64,000 nt of DNA from CAZGMN01 sp964645765 (GCA_964645765.1 CAZYBE010000007.1:1-64000), one strand, 5' to 3'. Numbered from the stretch's first letter, positions 24,348 to 33,905 are shown. The notes: generated from the letters alone by a model not told the origin. Translations and numbers: made by a program.

Positions 24348-25733
24348 TCAGGAGAGATTGGTGATATCGATATGCAGCCTTTTAATCATCTCATTCAGGG
24401 TGGTGGGCTTGACTCCCAAGAGGCTGGCAGCCTTTTTCTGAACTCCTTTTGACTTGGCCAAGGCACTGATGATGGCTTTTTTCTGGAGGGATTGAATGTG
24501 TTCCCTGAGAGTGTGCTCGTTATCGGCCTGGGAGAATATTTTTTTCTCATCTTGAGAGGATAAGAGGAAAGGGGGAAGACTCTCTCTGCTGATGATTTTG
24601 GACTTGGTCAGGACAACGGCTCTCTCAATCAGGTTTTCCAATTCTCTGATGTTTCCCGGCCAGTTGTAGTTGATGAAAATTTCCATCACGTCTTCGGTGA
24701 CACCAGTGATTTCTTTTTTGTTTTCTTTTCCGTAGATCGTGAGAAAATGTCTGACAAGAAGGGGAATATCCTCTTTTTTTTCCCGGAGCGGCGGGAGCAC
24801 GATTTTTATGACATTCAGTCGGTAGAAAAGGTCTTGGCGGAATCTCTTCTGTCCGATCAGCTCTTCCAGGTCGGCGTTGGTGGCAGCGATGACTCTAGCG
24901 TCGACTTTGATCGTTTTTGTCCCTCCCAATCTCATGAACTCTTTTCCCTGCATCACCCGCAGCAACTTCGCCTGGGTCTCTGGATTGAGGGAGGATATTT
25001 CATCAAAAAAGATTGTTCCTCTGTCAGCTGCCTCGAAGAGGCCCTGTTTATGACTGACAGCTCCGGTGAAGGCTCCTTTGACATGGCCGAAGAGGTGACT
25101 TTCCAGAAGGTCCGGCGGAAGGGAGCCGCTGTTGACGATGATGAAGGGGAATGCGGCCCGGTCGCTGTTTTGGTGGAGGGCTCTTGAAACGAGTTCCTTT
25201 CCTGTCCCGCTTTCGCCTTCGAGCAAAATGGTGCTTCGAGTCGGGGCAACGGCTTTTATCACCTCGAAGACGTCCTGCATGACTTTGCTTTTTCCGATGA
25301 TATTTTCAAAGCTGAACTTCCTTTTGAGCTCGTCTTTCAAGCGGAGGTTTTCTTCCTGGAGTTTTTTATGCTCCAATGCTCTTTTGACCGTCAAGAGCAG
25401 CTCATCATGCTTGAAAGGCTTCTGGACGTAATCAAAGGCTCCGCTCTTCATCGCTGAAATGGCTGATTCCACGGAGGCGTAGGCGGTGATGATGATGATG
25501 GCGGCCTGGGGGTCAGCCTTCCTCAGATTTTTAAGGACTTCTATTCCATCCAGTCCAGGCATGAGCAGGTCCAGAAGAACGAGGTCAAAAGGCTGGGAAG
25601 CGTGCTTTTCAAGAGCCACTTCGCCGCTCAGGGATTTTTCAACTTCATAGCCTTCAGAGGTTAAGAGCTCTCCCAGAACTTCATGGATGATTTGCTCGTC
25701 ATCGATGATGTGGATTTTCTCTTTTTTTTCCAT
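24348..25733 (-). CDS. NtrC-family sigma-54-dependent response regulator
   Basis: The 461-aa protein has a receiver domain (residues 1-120; phospho-acceptor Asp55 in LVLLDLLMPG). The AAA+ domain carries Walker A GESGTGKE and the sigma-54-contacting GAFTGA loop. The C terminus is a Fis-type helix-turn-helix (KKAASLLGVKPTTLNEMIKRL). All three domains look intact. It follows the histidine kinase by two bases, forming a two-component pair that should activate sigma-54 promoters. One candidate target site lies at 60233-60248 in this window. Confidence 0.93.
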   Translation of the reverse strand: MEKKEKIHIIDDEQIIHEVLGELLTSEGYEVEKSLSGEVALEKHASQPFDLVLLDLLMPGLDGIEVLKNLRKADPQAAIIIITAYASVESAISAMKSGAFDYVQKPFKHDELLLTVKRALEHKKLQEENLRLKDELKRKFSFENIIGKSKVMQDVFEVIKAVAPTRSTILLEGESGTGKELVSRALHQNSDRAAFPFIIVNSGSLPPDLLESHLFGHVKGAFTGAVSHKQGLFEAADRGTIFFDEISSLNPETQAKLLRVMQGKEFMRLGGTKTIKVDARVIAATNADLEELIGQKRFRQDLFYRLNVIKIVLPPLREKKEDIPLLVRHFLTIYGKENKKEITGVTEDVMEIFINYNWPGNIRELENLIERAVVLTKSKIISRESLPPFLLSSQDEKKIFSQADNEHTLREHIQSLQKKAIISALAKSKGVQKKAASLLGVKPTTLNEMIKRLHIDITNLS

Positions 25734-25735
25734 TT

Positions 25736-28618
25736 TTATGCTGCCGAAATTTTATTCGTTTTTTTCTTGTCCAGATCCTTTGGAATATATATGGTGAAGA
25801 GAGAGCCTTTTCCCCGTTCGCTTTCCACAGTGATCTGTCCTTCATGCTCTTTAATGATGGCATAGCTGATGGAAAGGCCGAGGCCAGTCCCTTTCCCCAG
25901 TCCTTTGGTGGTAAAGAATGGGTCAAAGATATGTGGCAAGTGCTGGTCCTTGATCCCGGTTCCTGTGTCCTCAATTTTTATCATGGCCTGGTTTGAATTC
26001 TCGCTGAGCGAGATTCTCAGAGTCCCGCCGTTGGGCATGGCATCGATGGCGTTGAGGATGATGTTGATGAAGACTTGTTGGAGCTGTTCTCCCTGTGCCC
26101 AGAGGGGCCGAAGCTTCTCAAGTTTCAACTCCAGATTGATATTCATCGTTTTCAGCTTGTATCTAATCAGGGAGACGATCTCCTGCAGGTTGTCCTTGAG
26201 GTCAACTTTATGGAAAGATGATTCTGAAGGATTTCGAGCAAAGTTGAGGAGGTTTTTGATGATGCTGGCCACTCTTTCAGTTTGGGCTTCAATCTTTTCC
26301 AGGATTTGGCCATGAGGAGATTTGGAGAGCTTCTTCTGAAGGATCTGGACATAGCTTGAAATTCCGGTCAAGGGCGTATTGATTTCATGAGCAACACCAG
26401 CAGAGAGGAGACCGATGGAAGCAAGTTTCTCTGAAGTCAGCAGCTGCTGCTGGAGAGATATTTTTTCTGTTATTTCCTCAAAGACGACGACCGTCCCGTA
26501 AGGGTTCATTCTGTTATCGAGGAGTGGAGTCTTGGCGATGTCGAATATTTTTTTCTCATTGGGTGCTATATCCAGGGTGATTTCGCTCAAGAGGCGAAAA
26601 TCCTGCTGGCTTTCAAGAGGAAAGAGGGCTGAGAAATTTTTCGCTCCCAAGACTTCCATCAGAGTTTTGTTCACGACGATTTCTTTTTTCAGAGAAAAAG
26701 TTTCCTCAAGCACCCGATTCCAGCCAATGATTCTTCCTTGCTGGTCAAGGACGGCGACTCCAACAGTCAGGCTTTCGATGATGTTCTCGCTGTAATCTTT
26801 GAGCCTTCCCAGTTCCATGGCCCTGATGCTGGCCTGGTCGTAGAGATAGGCGTTTTCAAGGGCTAACGCCACTGGGGAAGAAATGGTGGTGAGAAGCTCC
26901 CAATCTTCGCTGTTGAGAAACCTGTTATCAACTTTCTTGCCCATGGCCAGACAGCCGATGATGTTCTCTTCGACTTTCAAAGGCAAGTAATGGAAATAGG
27001 TCGAGGAGGAAAGACTTTCAAAATTCTTCTGGAGTTCTTTTCGCTCGGCAAAAGAATAAGAGGAAAGAAACTCTTTTTCTTTCAGCTCTTGATAGAGAGA
27101 GTCGTCAAAAGTAATTTTGTCTTCGCTCGACGACGATTGCCCTCTGGATTTCAGGATGGAGAATGAATTTTTTTCAGCGTCCACTGGAAGGAGAAGGGCT
27201 ATGCACTTAAGAGAGAGGGCGTTGGCAATCAATTCCAGGAGAGATTGGGAGAGTTTCTGGAGATTTCTCTCTCGACTGAGTTCTTTGCTTATCGAAAGAA
27301 GAGTCTTTCGGTATTGATAAGTCCTTTTATAAAAAGCCCTGTCCAGGATGGACTGGAAAAGTTTTTTCAACGGGGTGAAAAGCGTTGCCCCCAGAATAAT
27401 GGCCAGGATTCCTAAAAAGAAAGCGTTGAGCTTGTTTTCGAGTGAAATTTTTGTCTGGGAAGTGGCGATGAAATAGATGATGGCCAAGATCACAGAGGAG
27501 GAAACCAGGGTCACGGCCTTCTTGAGAAGGAGCTCAAAATCCATCAGCCTGTGCCTGGAAATGGAGTAGGAGAAAGTCAGAGGAATGAGGGCCTGGAGGA
27601 TGACGGTGAGTTCCGCTGCTCTGGAAGGAATATGATTGAAGAGGAAAGGAATGATGTAGAAAAGGGTGAAGGGAATGATGCCAAGGCCGAGACCGTAGGC
27701 AATCCACCTCAGCTGTTTTTTGACCATCAGGTTTGAAGGCATGACCGTGCTGTGGAGGATGGTCAACAAGGTCGCGATGGAAAAGATGGCAAAGTGGAGA
27801 AGACCCAGCTTCTCCGATGTGTCATGCAAACCGAGCATGAGGACATCACTTGAATTCCGGAACATAGGAAGATGGAAGGATATTTTTAGCAAGAGAAGGG
27901 CTAAGCCAGGAAGGTAAAGGAAGAAGATTGAAGACGGCTTGGTTTTTAAAAATATTTTTCTTTGAGGGAAGATAGTGAAGAAATGAAGGAGTAGAGGAGG
28001 GAAGACCAGAAAGGAGATGCTGTCAAGCCAGTAGAAAAGGCTATCCAGCTTGTCGAGCCTTCCTGTGGAAGAGAAGACGTCAAAGGAGTAAAAAACCAAA
28101 GAGATGAAGTAGAAGAAAACGTAAGGCATGGTAAAGGGCTTCTTTGAATTGATGAAAACAATCAAGCCTATGACCAGCGTGGTTAAGCCGATGAAAGCCA
28201 GAAAGAAGTAGATGACATTGACCCGTTTCTGCGCCAGATAGAAGGAGGGCGGGATGAGCTCTCCTTCTCTGATAATTTGGTATCTGACTTTTTGATTCGG
28301 GCTTGAAGCTTGCCATAGATTCTTTGCCAACTCTATTTTGTTTTTGACGGGATTGTTGTTGATGGATAAGAGGACGGTTCCTTTCTTGATGCCGTTCAAA
28401 TAGCCAGGGCTATTGACATCAACTTTAATTGCGGTCAAACCTTGGGGTCTTTCGTCCCAGATAACGCCATCTGTCGGCTCTGTCCAAGTCGCCTTTTTAT
28501 AGACATTCAGTCCACCCAATAGGAGAAGGATGAGGACGAAAAGCATGGCCGTGGAAATTTTGATTTTCTCCAGGAAGTTCTTTCTCCCTTTTTCTGATAA
28601 TCCAAAAAATTGAATCAT
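25736..28618 (-). CDS. membrane histidine kinase with periplasmic PDZ-like domain
   Basis: The 960-aa protein has an N-terminal helix (about 20-42) and then a PDZ-like region at about 60-120 (VDVNSPGYLNGIKKGTVLLS). Seven to eight membrane helices follow (about 135-410), then a GAF-type domain, a PAS domain (about 610-720), HisKA with His744 in GVAHEINTPLTG, and HATPase_c with the GTGIKDQHLPHIFDPFFTTK and GLGLSIS loops. It would sense an envelope or membrane signal and phosphorylate the adjacent NtrC-type regulator. A PDZ ahead of a multi-helix sensor suggests it reads exposed protein termini, which is inference. Confidence 0.9.
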   Translation of the reverse strand: MIQFFGLSEKGRKNFLEKIKISTAMLFVLILLLLGGLNVYKKATWTEPTDGVIWDERPQGLTAIKVDVNSPGYLNGIKKGTVLLSINNNPVKNKIELAKNLWQASSPNQKVRYQIIREGELIPPSFYLAQKRVNVIYFFLAFIGLTTLVIGLIVFINSKKPFTMPYVFFYFISLVFYSFDVFSSTGRLDKLDSLFYWLDSISFLVFPPLLLHFFTIFPQRKIFLKTKPSSIFFLYLPGLALLLLKISFHLPMFRNSSDVLMLGLHDTSEKLGLLHFAIFSIATLLTILHSTVMPSNLMVKKQLRWIAYGLGLGIIPFTLFYIIPFLFNHIPSRAAELTVILQALIPLTFSYSISRHRLMDFELLLKKAVTLVSSSVILAIIYFIATSQTKISLENKLNAFFLGILAIILGATLFTPLKKLFQSILDRAFYKRTYQYRKTLLSISKELSRERNLQKLSQSLLELIANALSLKCIALLLPVDAEKNSFSILKSRGQSSSSEDKITFDDSLYQELKEKEFLSSYSFAERKELQKNFESLSSSTYFHYLPLKVEENIIGCLAMGKKVDNRFLNSEDWELLTTISSPVALALENAYLYDQASIRAMELGRLKDYSENIIESLTVGVAVLDQQGRIIGWNRVLEETFSLKKEIVVNKTLMEVLGAKNFSALFPLESQQDFRLLSEITLDIAPNEKKIFDIAKTPLLDNRMNPYGTVVVFEEITEKISLQQQLLTSEKLASIGLLSAGVAHEINTPLTGISSYVQILQKKLSKSPHGQILEKIEAQTERVASIIKNLLNFARNPSESSFHKVDLKDNLQEIVSLIRYKLKTMNINLELKLEKLRPLWAQGEQLQQVFINIILNAIDAMPNGGTLRISLSENSNQAMIKIEDTGTGIKDQHLPHIFDPFFTTKGLGKGTGLGLSISYAIIKEHEGQITVESERGKGSLFTIYIPKDLDKKKTNKISAA

Positions 28619-28642
28619 GTTGGCAAAAAATATATGGATGGC

Positions 28643-28918
28643 TTAGTCTAAGATATGTCTTTTTCCAGCTCTCACCGCCCATTTTGCGCTGGACTGCTTC
28701 AGAAGCTTCTTCAACGTCAAATCTTCTTTTAGCCCCAGAGGGTTTGTGTTTCTGGAGAGAAAGGTGCTCATATAGTCGTAATTGGGTTTTTTGGCCGGAG
28801 CGGTCTGAGGCTCAGGCGCTGAGTTTTTCGAAAGGGATAATCCCTTTAAGGCCAGGCTCTTATAGAAAAAGGCGAGGAGGAGAAACAGGAGGACAACCAC
28901 CCAAATCTTTTTTTTCAC
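28643..28918 (-). CDS. small single-pass membrane protein, unknown
   Basis: The 91-aa protein starts at GTG 28918. One N-terminal helix (IWVVVLLFLLLAFFYKSLAL) is followed by a Pro/Ala linker and a short basic tail containing STFLSRNTNPLGL. It precedes the histidine kinase by 24 bases on the same strand and may be part of that signalling operon. The layout (anchor, linker, 'NPL' box) recalls minor secretion/pilus assembly proteins, but there is no firm match. There is no ribosome-binding site; the promoter places the transcript start at or next to the GTG. Confidence 0.55.
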   Translation of the reverse strand: MKKKIWVVVLLFLLLAFFYKSLALKGLSLSKNSAPEPQTAPAKKPNYDYMSTFLSRNTNPLGLKEDLTLKKLLKQSSAKWAVRAGKRHILD

Positions 28919-28925
28919 AGTCTTA

Positions 28926-28954
28926 AAAATAAATCTTTCAATTTAAATTGTCAA
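28926..28954 (-). promoter_or_regulatory. promoter of the kinase/regulator operon
   Basis: Leftward TTGACA (28949-28954), 17 bases and TATTTT (28926-28931). The expected transcription start coincides with the GTG at 28918, implying a leaderless mRNA. Confidence 0.5.
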
Positions 28955-28999
28955 TATATGGGTTAGCATCTTTTTTTCCATGATGGAAAACCGCGTTAT

Positions 29000-29228
29000 G
29001 GCTCAGGCTGGGTGTTTCGAAAACACGCAGGCTTTGCATCACCAAGCTAAGGCAGAGTGGCGAGGAAGCCGTGTGAAAGGCGGAGCGGGCACGGTTCCTC
29101 GACCGAAGGGAGAGGAGAGCGAAGCCTTGAACCGAGTCGCTTTTGCCTCGCTGGGGCAAAAGCGGCGTGCCTTCGAATCACTCTGCCGGAGCCATTCAAA
29201 CGGTTTTCTTAAACACCCAGCCTGAGCC
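29000..29228 (+). repeat. foldback element R3 (nested, two elements)
   Basis: A perfect 18-bp outer inverted repeat (GGCTCAGGCTGGGTGTTT at 29000-29017; complement 29211-29228) encloses an inner element in the opposite orientation. The inner arms begin GGCAGAGTG and its complement. The inner core carries the conserved CGACCGAAGGGAGAGGAG block and the CGCTTTTGCC/GGCAAAAGCG hairpin. Its architecture is the same as R1 but with unrelated outer arms. Confidence 0.85.
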
Positions 29229-29445
29229 TTTCACATCACGGATTCGTGGATGGTTCCAATATATGGCAGCAAGTGACTTTTTTGATTGGGCAGAAAAAAT
29301 AAACAATAAGGTTCATTTTAAATTAAATATCACCTCTTTAGAGTATATAAAACTCACCTTAAAAGCTGATTGACTTATTCTATATATATTTAATAAAATT
29401 ACATTTAAAATAGATAAAAATACAGAGTTTTTGAAAATAGCCGCG

Positions 29446-29472
29446 GGAAAAAAGGGGACAGTCCCTTTTTTT
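29446..29472. terminator. GGGACAGTCCC hairpin with A/T flanks (a)
   Basis: AAAAAAGGGG-ACA-GTCCCTTTTTT forms a stem with a T-run on either strand, so it could stop transcription in both directions. It is one of a pair with 29508-29531. Between the two copies lies GTCGC...GCGAC, another inverted repeat. Confidence 0.45.
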
Positions 29473-29507
29473 CGTCGCGGTGTCGTGTCATTGTAGCGAC
29501 CATATAT

Positions 29508-29531
29508 AAAAAAGGGGACTGTCCCCTTTTC
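29508..29531. terminator. GGGGACTGTCCCC hairpin with A/T flanks (b)
   Basis: AAAAAAGGGGAC and GTCCCCTTTT form the second member of the pair, 47 bases ahead of the GspF-like start. Related palindromes with the GGGGAC/GTCCCC core recur at 54862-54891. Confidence 0.45.
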
Positions 29532-29577
29532 TGAGCGGAAGAGGAAATGCTCACTGACAGATCATCGACTTAAAAAG

Positions 29578-30786
29578 ATGCCTTATTATTTTTGTCGCTT
29601 GGCCGGTGAAGATGGAAAGGTATTCAGCGAATCCTATCTTTCCTCTTCCCGGGATGAATGCCGAAAGCATTTCGAGCAGCGGGGTTTCTGCATCCTGTCT
29701 GTCAAAAAAGACTGGAAGAAACTCACGATTCCCACTCAGGTTTTTGGAAAGAAGATTAAAGACAAGGATATCATCATGTTTAACCAGGAGCTTGTGGCTC
29801 TCATCCGAGCAGGCTATCCTGTGCTCCGCTCGATTGAAATCATCGGCAGCCGGGTGAAGAGCATCCATCTCCAAGAGCTATTGGTGAAGGTCGAGAATGA
29901 GATTAGACAAGGAAAATCCCTGTCAGAAGCCTTTGCTCCCTTTGAGAGAGTTTTTACTCCGGTTTACACGGCCTCTCTTATGGCTGGAGAGCGAAGCGGA
30001 AACTTGGTCGGCACGATCAGCCGCTATATCGATTATGCCAAGAATATTTCCCAGACAAAATCCAGGGTGAAGTCTGCTCTGACTTATCCGGCCCTTCTCC
30101 TCATCTTTGCTCTTATTCTTATCGGCATTTTAGTCAATTTTATCCTTCCTCGGTTTTCCGAGTTTTATGCCGATTTTCAATCTCAACTTCCGGGCATAAC
30201 CCGGGGGCTTGTCTCTTTTTCTTTGGCCGCAAGGAAAAATATTTTTTTCTTGCTCGGTTTTGTCATTTTACTTGTCTTAATCTATCTTCGGCTCAAAAAG
30301 AGTGAGAGATTCCTTGCCTTTCGAGATAAACTCAAGATTAAATCCCCTTACGGAGGGCCAATCTGGCTAGAAGGCGGGATTGCCCTTTTCAATCGGACGC
30401 TGAGCCTTCTTCTCGGAGCAGGAATCACGCTCCTCCAGTCCATCGGCATTGCCATTCAAGCTGTTCCTAATAAATTTCTCATCCAAAGAATGAGAAATCT
30501 GCCTGACCATATCAAGGACGGGAATAGCCTATCGGATTCCCTCTCCAAGGCAGGAGTTTTTCCTACGCTTTCCATAGACATGATTCGAATCGGGGAGACA
30601 TCCGCCAACCTGGAAGGCATGCTGAGAGATGTGGCCGAGCTCTATGAGGAGAGGATAAGAGCAAAAATCGATAATTTTGTTTCCCTCATTCAGCCCGTCA
30701 TCATCATTTTCATGGGTCTCGTTGTGGCCGCCATGCTCCTCTCGGTTTATCTCCCTATTTTTAATATAATAAGAGTTGTACGATGA
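29578..30786 (+). CDS. GspF/PilC-family inner-membrane platform protein
   Basis: The 402-aa platform protein of type IV pilus/type II secretion assembly has two T2SSF domains (about 65-190 and 265-390). They contain FNQELVALIRAGYPVLRSIE and LFNRTLSLLLGAGITLLQS, each preceded or followed by membrane helices (about 165-190, 215-240, 375-398). It couples the cytoplasmic ATPase to pilin insertion. It overlaps gspE by four bases (ATGA), the first junction of a seven-gene machine operon. Confidence 0.9.
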   Translation: MPYYFCRLAGEDGKVFSESYLSSSRDECRKHFEQRGFCILSVKKDWKKLTIPTQVFGKKIKDKDIIMFNQELVALIRAGYPVLRSIEIIGSRVKSIHLQELLVKVENEIRQGKSLSEAFAPFERVFTPVYTASLMAGERSGNLVGTISRYIDYAKNISQTKSRVKSALTYPALLLIFALILIGILVNFILPRFSEFYADFQSQLPGITRGLVSFSLAARKNIFFLLGFVILLVLIYLRLKKSERFLAFRDKLKIKSPYGGPIWLEGGIALFNRTLSLLLGAGITLLQSIGIAIQAVPNKFLIQRMRNLPDHIKDGNSLSDSLSKAGVFPTLSIDMIRIGETSANLEGMLRDVAELYEERIRAKIDNFVSLIQPVIIIFMGLVVAAMLLSVYLPIFNIIRVVR

Positions 30787-32402
30787 ACAAGACAAAAAAA
30801 GAAGAACAAGAGAAAGCGTCTATCTCTGAAGAAGAGAAAACAAAAAAAATAGCAGCCCGGTACAACATTCCTTATGTTGACCTTTCAGCCCGCAGTTTGA
30901 GCCGGGAACTCGTCCAGTCCTTCCCCCCTGATTTTCTCTACCGCTCGAACTTCATTCCTTTTGAAGACAACGAGAATGTGCTGAAAATTGCCATCGCCGA
31001 CCCTTCTGATATCGCTACCATCGACGCCATCGAATCTTATATTGGAAAGAAGGTGGAAGTCTATGCGGCCCCGTTGAGGGCTATCCATGAAGCGCTGCGA
31101 AAGAGCGAGACTGCGCTTCAGGTCCTCAAAGATGCAACAGAAGGATTCATCACCCAGGTTGTGGAGAAGGAAGGAGGCGAAGAGAAGGAAGTCATCTCGG
31201 TGGAGACGCTGGCTGACCAGGACGGCTCAATCATCAAGCTGGTGAACTCGATCATCTTCACCGCTGTCCAGAAAAGGGCCAGTGATATCCATATCGAATC
31301 CAAAGAAGAAGGCGTGATCATCAAATTCCGCATCGACGGTGTTCTGGGCGAAGCCATGGAGGCGATTAACAAGAAATTTCAGGCTTCGATTATCTCCAGA
31401 ATCAAGGTCATGTCTGACCTTGATATTGCTGAGCGAAGAGTCCCTCAGGATGGAAGGTTCAGGCTGAAGATCAGGGATAAGACCATCGATTTTCGTATCT
31501 CGATCATGCCCTCCATCTACGGCGAGGATGCTGTCATCCGCATCCTCGACAAAGAGATGATCACTGAGGCCATCTCGGAGTTGAGGCTGGATCTCCTCGG
31601 TTTTTCCGACGAAGTTCTGGCAAAGTTCAGAAGATATATCACCCAGCCCTACGGAATGGTGCTCGTAACCGGCCCGACAGGAAGCGGAAAGACGACCACC
31701 CTGTACGCCGCTTTGACCGAGATCAAATCTCCTGAGGATAAAATCATCACCATCGAAGACCCTGTCGAATACCAGATCGAGGAAATAACCCAGATTCCTG
31801 TCAATGAGAAGAAAGGCCTGACCTTTGCCCGCGGCTTGCGCTCCATCTTGAGGCATGACCCGGACAAAATCATGGTGGGAGAGATCAGGGACCCGGAAAC
31901 AGCCCAGATCGCCATTCAATCAGCCTTGACCGGACACCTTGTTTTCACCACTGTCCATGCCAACAACGTCTTCGATGTCATCGGGCGCTTCCTCCATATG
32001 CAGGTCGACCCTTACAGTTTCATCTCAGCTCTGAATTGTATCCTGGCTCAAAGGCTGGTCAGGGTCCTCTGCCCGAAATGCAAGAGCCCTGTCCATTATG
32101 GACCGGACCAATTGCGTGAGTCAGGGCTCGACCCGAAAAGATTCGCAGAAAAAACTTTCTATGAGGTTCGGGGGTGCGGCGACTGCTTCTACACCGGCTT
32201 CAAAGGGAGAACAGCCATTGCCGAGCTCCTCGAGCTTTCTGACCCGATCCGGGTGATGATTCTGGAGAAAAAGCCCCTTTCCGAGGTGAAGAAGAGGGCC
32301 AAGAGTGAAGGCGTGGTTTTCTTGAGAGAGGTGGGGATGCAGAAAGTCTTAAAAGGCGTAACGAGCCTCAAAGAATTGAACAAAGTCACTTTTGTCGAGT
32401 AA
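30783..32402 (+). CDS. GspE/PilB-family assembly ATPase
   Basis: The 539-aa protein has an N-terminal GspE_N domain (about 20-130), then the AAA-like core with Walker A GPTGSGKTTT (Lys303), Asp box EDPVEYQIEEITQ, Walker B region MVGEIRDPETAQIA and His box TGHLVFTTVHANN. The zinc-binding tetracysteine is present (CPKC near residue 430 and CGDC about 30 residues later), as in extension ATPases but not in PilT retraction ATPases. It powers pilus or pseudopilus extension. Confidence 0.93.
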   Translation: MNKTKKEEQEKASISEEEKTKKIAARYNIPYVDLSARSLSRELVQSFPPDFLYRSNFIPFEDNENVLKIAIADPSDIATIDAIESYIGKKVEVYAAPLRAIHEALRKSETALQVLKDATEGFITQVVEKEGGEEKEVISVETLADQDGSIIKLVNSIIFTAVQKRASDIHIESKEEGVIIKFRIDGVLGEAMEAINKKFQASIISRIKVMSDLDIAERRVPQDGRFRLKIRDKTIDFRISIMPSIYGEDAVIRILDKEMITEAISELRLDLLGFSDEVLAKFRRYITQPYGMVLVTGPTGSGKTTTLYAALTEIKSPEDKIITIEDPVEYQIEEITQIPVNEKKGLTFARGLRSILRHDPDKIMVGEIRDPETAQIAIQSALTGHLVFTTVHANNVFDVIGRFLHMQVDPYSFISALNCILAQRLVRVLCPKCKSPVHYGPDQLRESGLDPKRFAEKTFYEVRGCGDCFYTGFKGRTAIAELLELSDPIRVMILEKKPLSEVKKRAKSEGVVFLREVGMQKVLKGVTSLKELNKVTFVE

Positions 32403-32406
32403 GAAA

Positions 32407-33345
32407 ATGTCTTTGCTTCTGGAGCGAGTGAAAAATTATTTCATCCAAGAACCTCTTCCCCACTCGGCTATTCAACTTGCTTCCTCTTACATCAGCGGCA
32501 TTCGTGTTTCAGCTAAGGAAAAAAAGGTCAAGAGCTATTTTATCCTTCCCCTGGAGAAAGGGGTGATCGAGCCCTCCTTCAACCAAAAGAATATCAAAGA
32601 CCCTTCGCTTCTTGAAAGAAGAGTTAAAGAAGGGCTGGACAGGCTTCATCTTTCCGAGCGGCGCGTGGCTTGTCTCATTCCGGAGCTATCTCTCAAGGTC
32701 TTTGTTTTTTCCTTTGATTCTCTTCCTCCATCCCGTAAGGAAAGAGAGCAGCTCATCCGCTTCCGGGTGAAAAAGCAGCTTCCCTTGCTTCCTGATGATG
32801 CCCGCTTTTCTTTTGATGTCGTTCGCTCCTCGAATTCTCTGAGAGTTTTGGCTGCAGTCGCCCGCTCGGCTACTATCGGCGAATACGAAGATTTCTTCGC
32901 TCGCTTCAATCTAAAAGTCAGAACCCTTGGAATCCCCTCCTTAAGCCTGAGCCATTTGATGGCCAAGCACAGTGAAGAAGACTTTTTGCTGGTCAACATC
33001 GAAGAGGATTTTTTCAGCCTCCTCGCCATACTGGACTCTGGAGTTTCGCTCTACCGCTCGAAGTCTTTTATGGCCGAGTCTCAGAGAAATTTTTCGGAGC
33101 TTCAGAGAGTTGAGCATATCATTAAAGAAGTGGAGAATACTGTCAATTTCGTCGAGGACAGAGAGAAGAAGAGAGTCAGGTCTTTTTGGGTCCGTCTTGG
33201 GCTCTTGGAGAAAGCGACAGAGTCGGCCTCTCTCCTTCGAGAAAAATCCCCTTTTGCCCTGATGGAGATGGATGCCGCGAAAACTTCGGGGCTGGGTGAA
33301 AAAGAAAGGAAGATGTTGTCTCCTCTCATCGGACAAATTCTATGA
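32407..33345 (+). CDS. PilM/GspL-like actin-fold protein
   Basis: The protein is 312 aa from ATG 32407, five bases after the gspE stop; the frame also has a TTG at 32392 within gspE. It shows the PilM pattern of short phosphate-loop-like strands (SSYISGIRVS, ACLIPELSLKVFVF, LLVNIEEDFFSLLAI) and the RFRVKKQLPLLPDDARFSFD region. It is the cytoplasmic part of the inner-membrane alignment complex that connects the ATPase to PilN/PilO. The next gene overlaps by four bases. Confidence 0.75.
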   Translation: MSLLLERVKNYFIQEPLPHSAIQLASSYISGIRVSAKEKKVKSYFILPLEKGVIEPSFNQKNIKDPSLLERRVKEGLDRLHLSERRVACLIPELSLKVFVFSFDSLPPSRKEREQLIRFRVKKQLPLLPDDARFSFDVVRSSNSLRVLAAVARSATIGEYEDFFARFNLKVRTLGIPSLSLSHLMAKHSEEDFLLVNIEEDFFSLLAILDSGVSLYRSKSFMAESQRNFSELQRVEHIIKEVENTVNFVEDREKKRVRSFWVRLGLLEKATESASLLREKSPFALMEMDAAKTSGLGEKERKMLSPLIGQIL

Positions 33346-33905
33346 TGGCCGCTAAAAGACTAAGCTTGAATTTAGCCACATATCCCTTGCGGAACAGGAG
33401 ATTCTTTTTTTTGCTCCTCTCTGTTATGGCCGCTACACTTCTCCTCATCAGCTATCTGGCCGCAAGAAATTATATTAAATATCGGAGCGAGGCTCAAAAG
33501 GTCAGAGCCTCCATCGACAACATCGACCAACTGATTATGGTTGCCGGAACTGAGGAAAAGAATTTTCGCCGGAAAGTCGAGGAGGCGGTGCGTCAAGATA
33601 AGAATAAAATCGATTTGGTTAACAGCATCATCTTGAGAAAAGTTTTTTCCTGGACAGAGCTTCTCTCCACTCTCGAAAACTCCCTTCCCGACTCAAGCTA
33701 CATTCTTTCTCTGGCACCGACTCTCACTGAGGATTCAAGGCTGCAGTTGAGGTTGAGAGTCGTCTCGCAGGATTTGGATAAGCTTTTGGAGTTCTTGACC
33801 AAATTAAAAGCCTTAAAGTTCAGGATTAGAATAGAAGGAGAAATGGAGAGCGAAAGAGGATTGCTCATTTCTGAGGTTTCTTTGAGCTATGAAAGAGGTA
33901 TTTGA
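33342..33905 (+). CDS. PilN-like inner-membrane protein
   Basis: The 187-aa bitopic protein has a short cytoplasmic start (LSLNLATYPLRNRRF, the NLLP-like PilN peptide that docks to PilM), one helix at about 24-44, then a coiled-coil and ferredoxin-like periplasmic domain (VFSWTELLSTLENSLPDSSYI). Position and architecture support PilN; sequence similarity is modest. It overlaps both neighbours. Confidence 0.75.
   Translation: MMAAKRLSLNLATYPLRNRRFFFLLLSVMAATLLLISYLAARNYIKYRSEAQKVRASIDNIDQLIMVAGTEEKNFRRKVEEAVRQDKNKIDLVNSIILRKVFSWTELLSTLENSLPDSSYILSLAPTLTEDSRLQLRLRVVSQDLDKLLEFLTKLKALKFRIRIEGEMESERGLLISEVSLSYERGI

Noticed and set aside
24070..24441. Predicted proteins inside the foldback elements
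   Set aside because: Arg/Ser/Gly-rich chance frames run through palindromic DNA and change with each copy; the conserved signal is structural, not coding.
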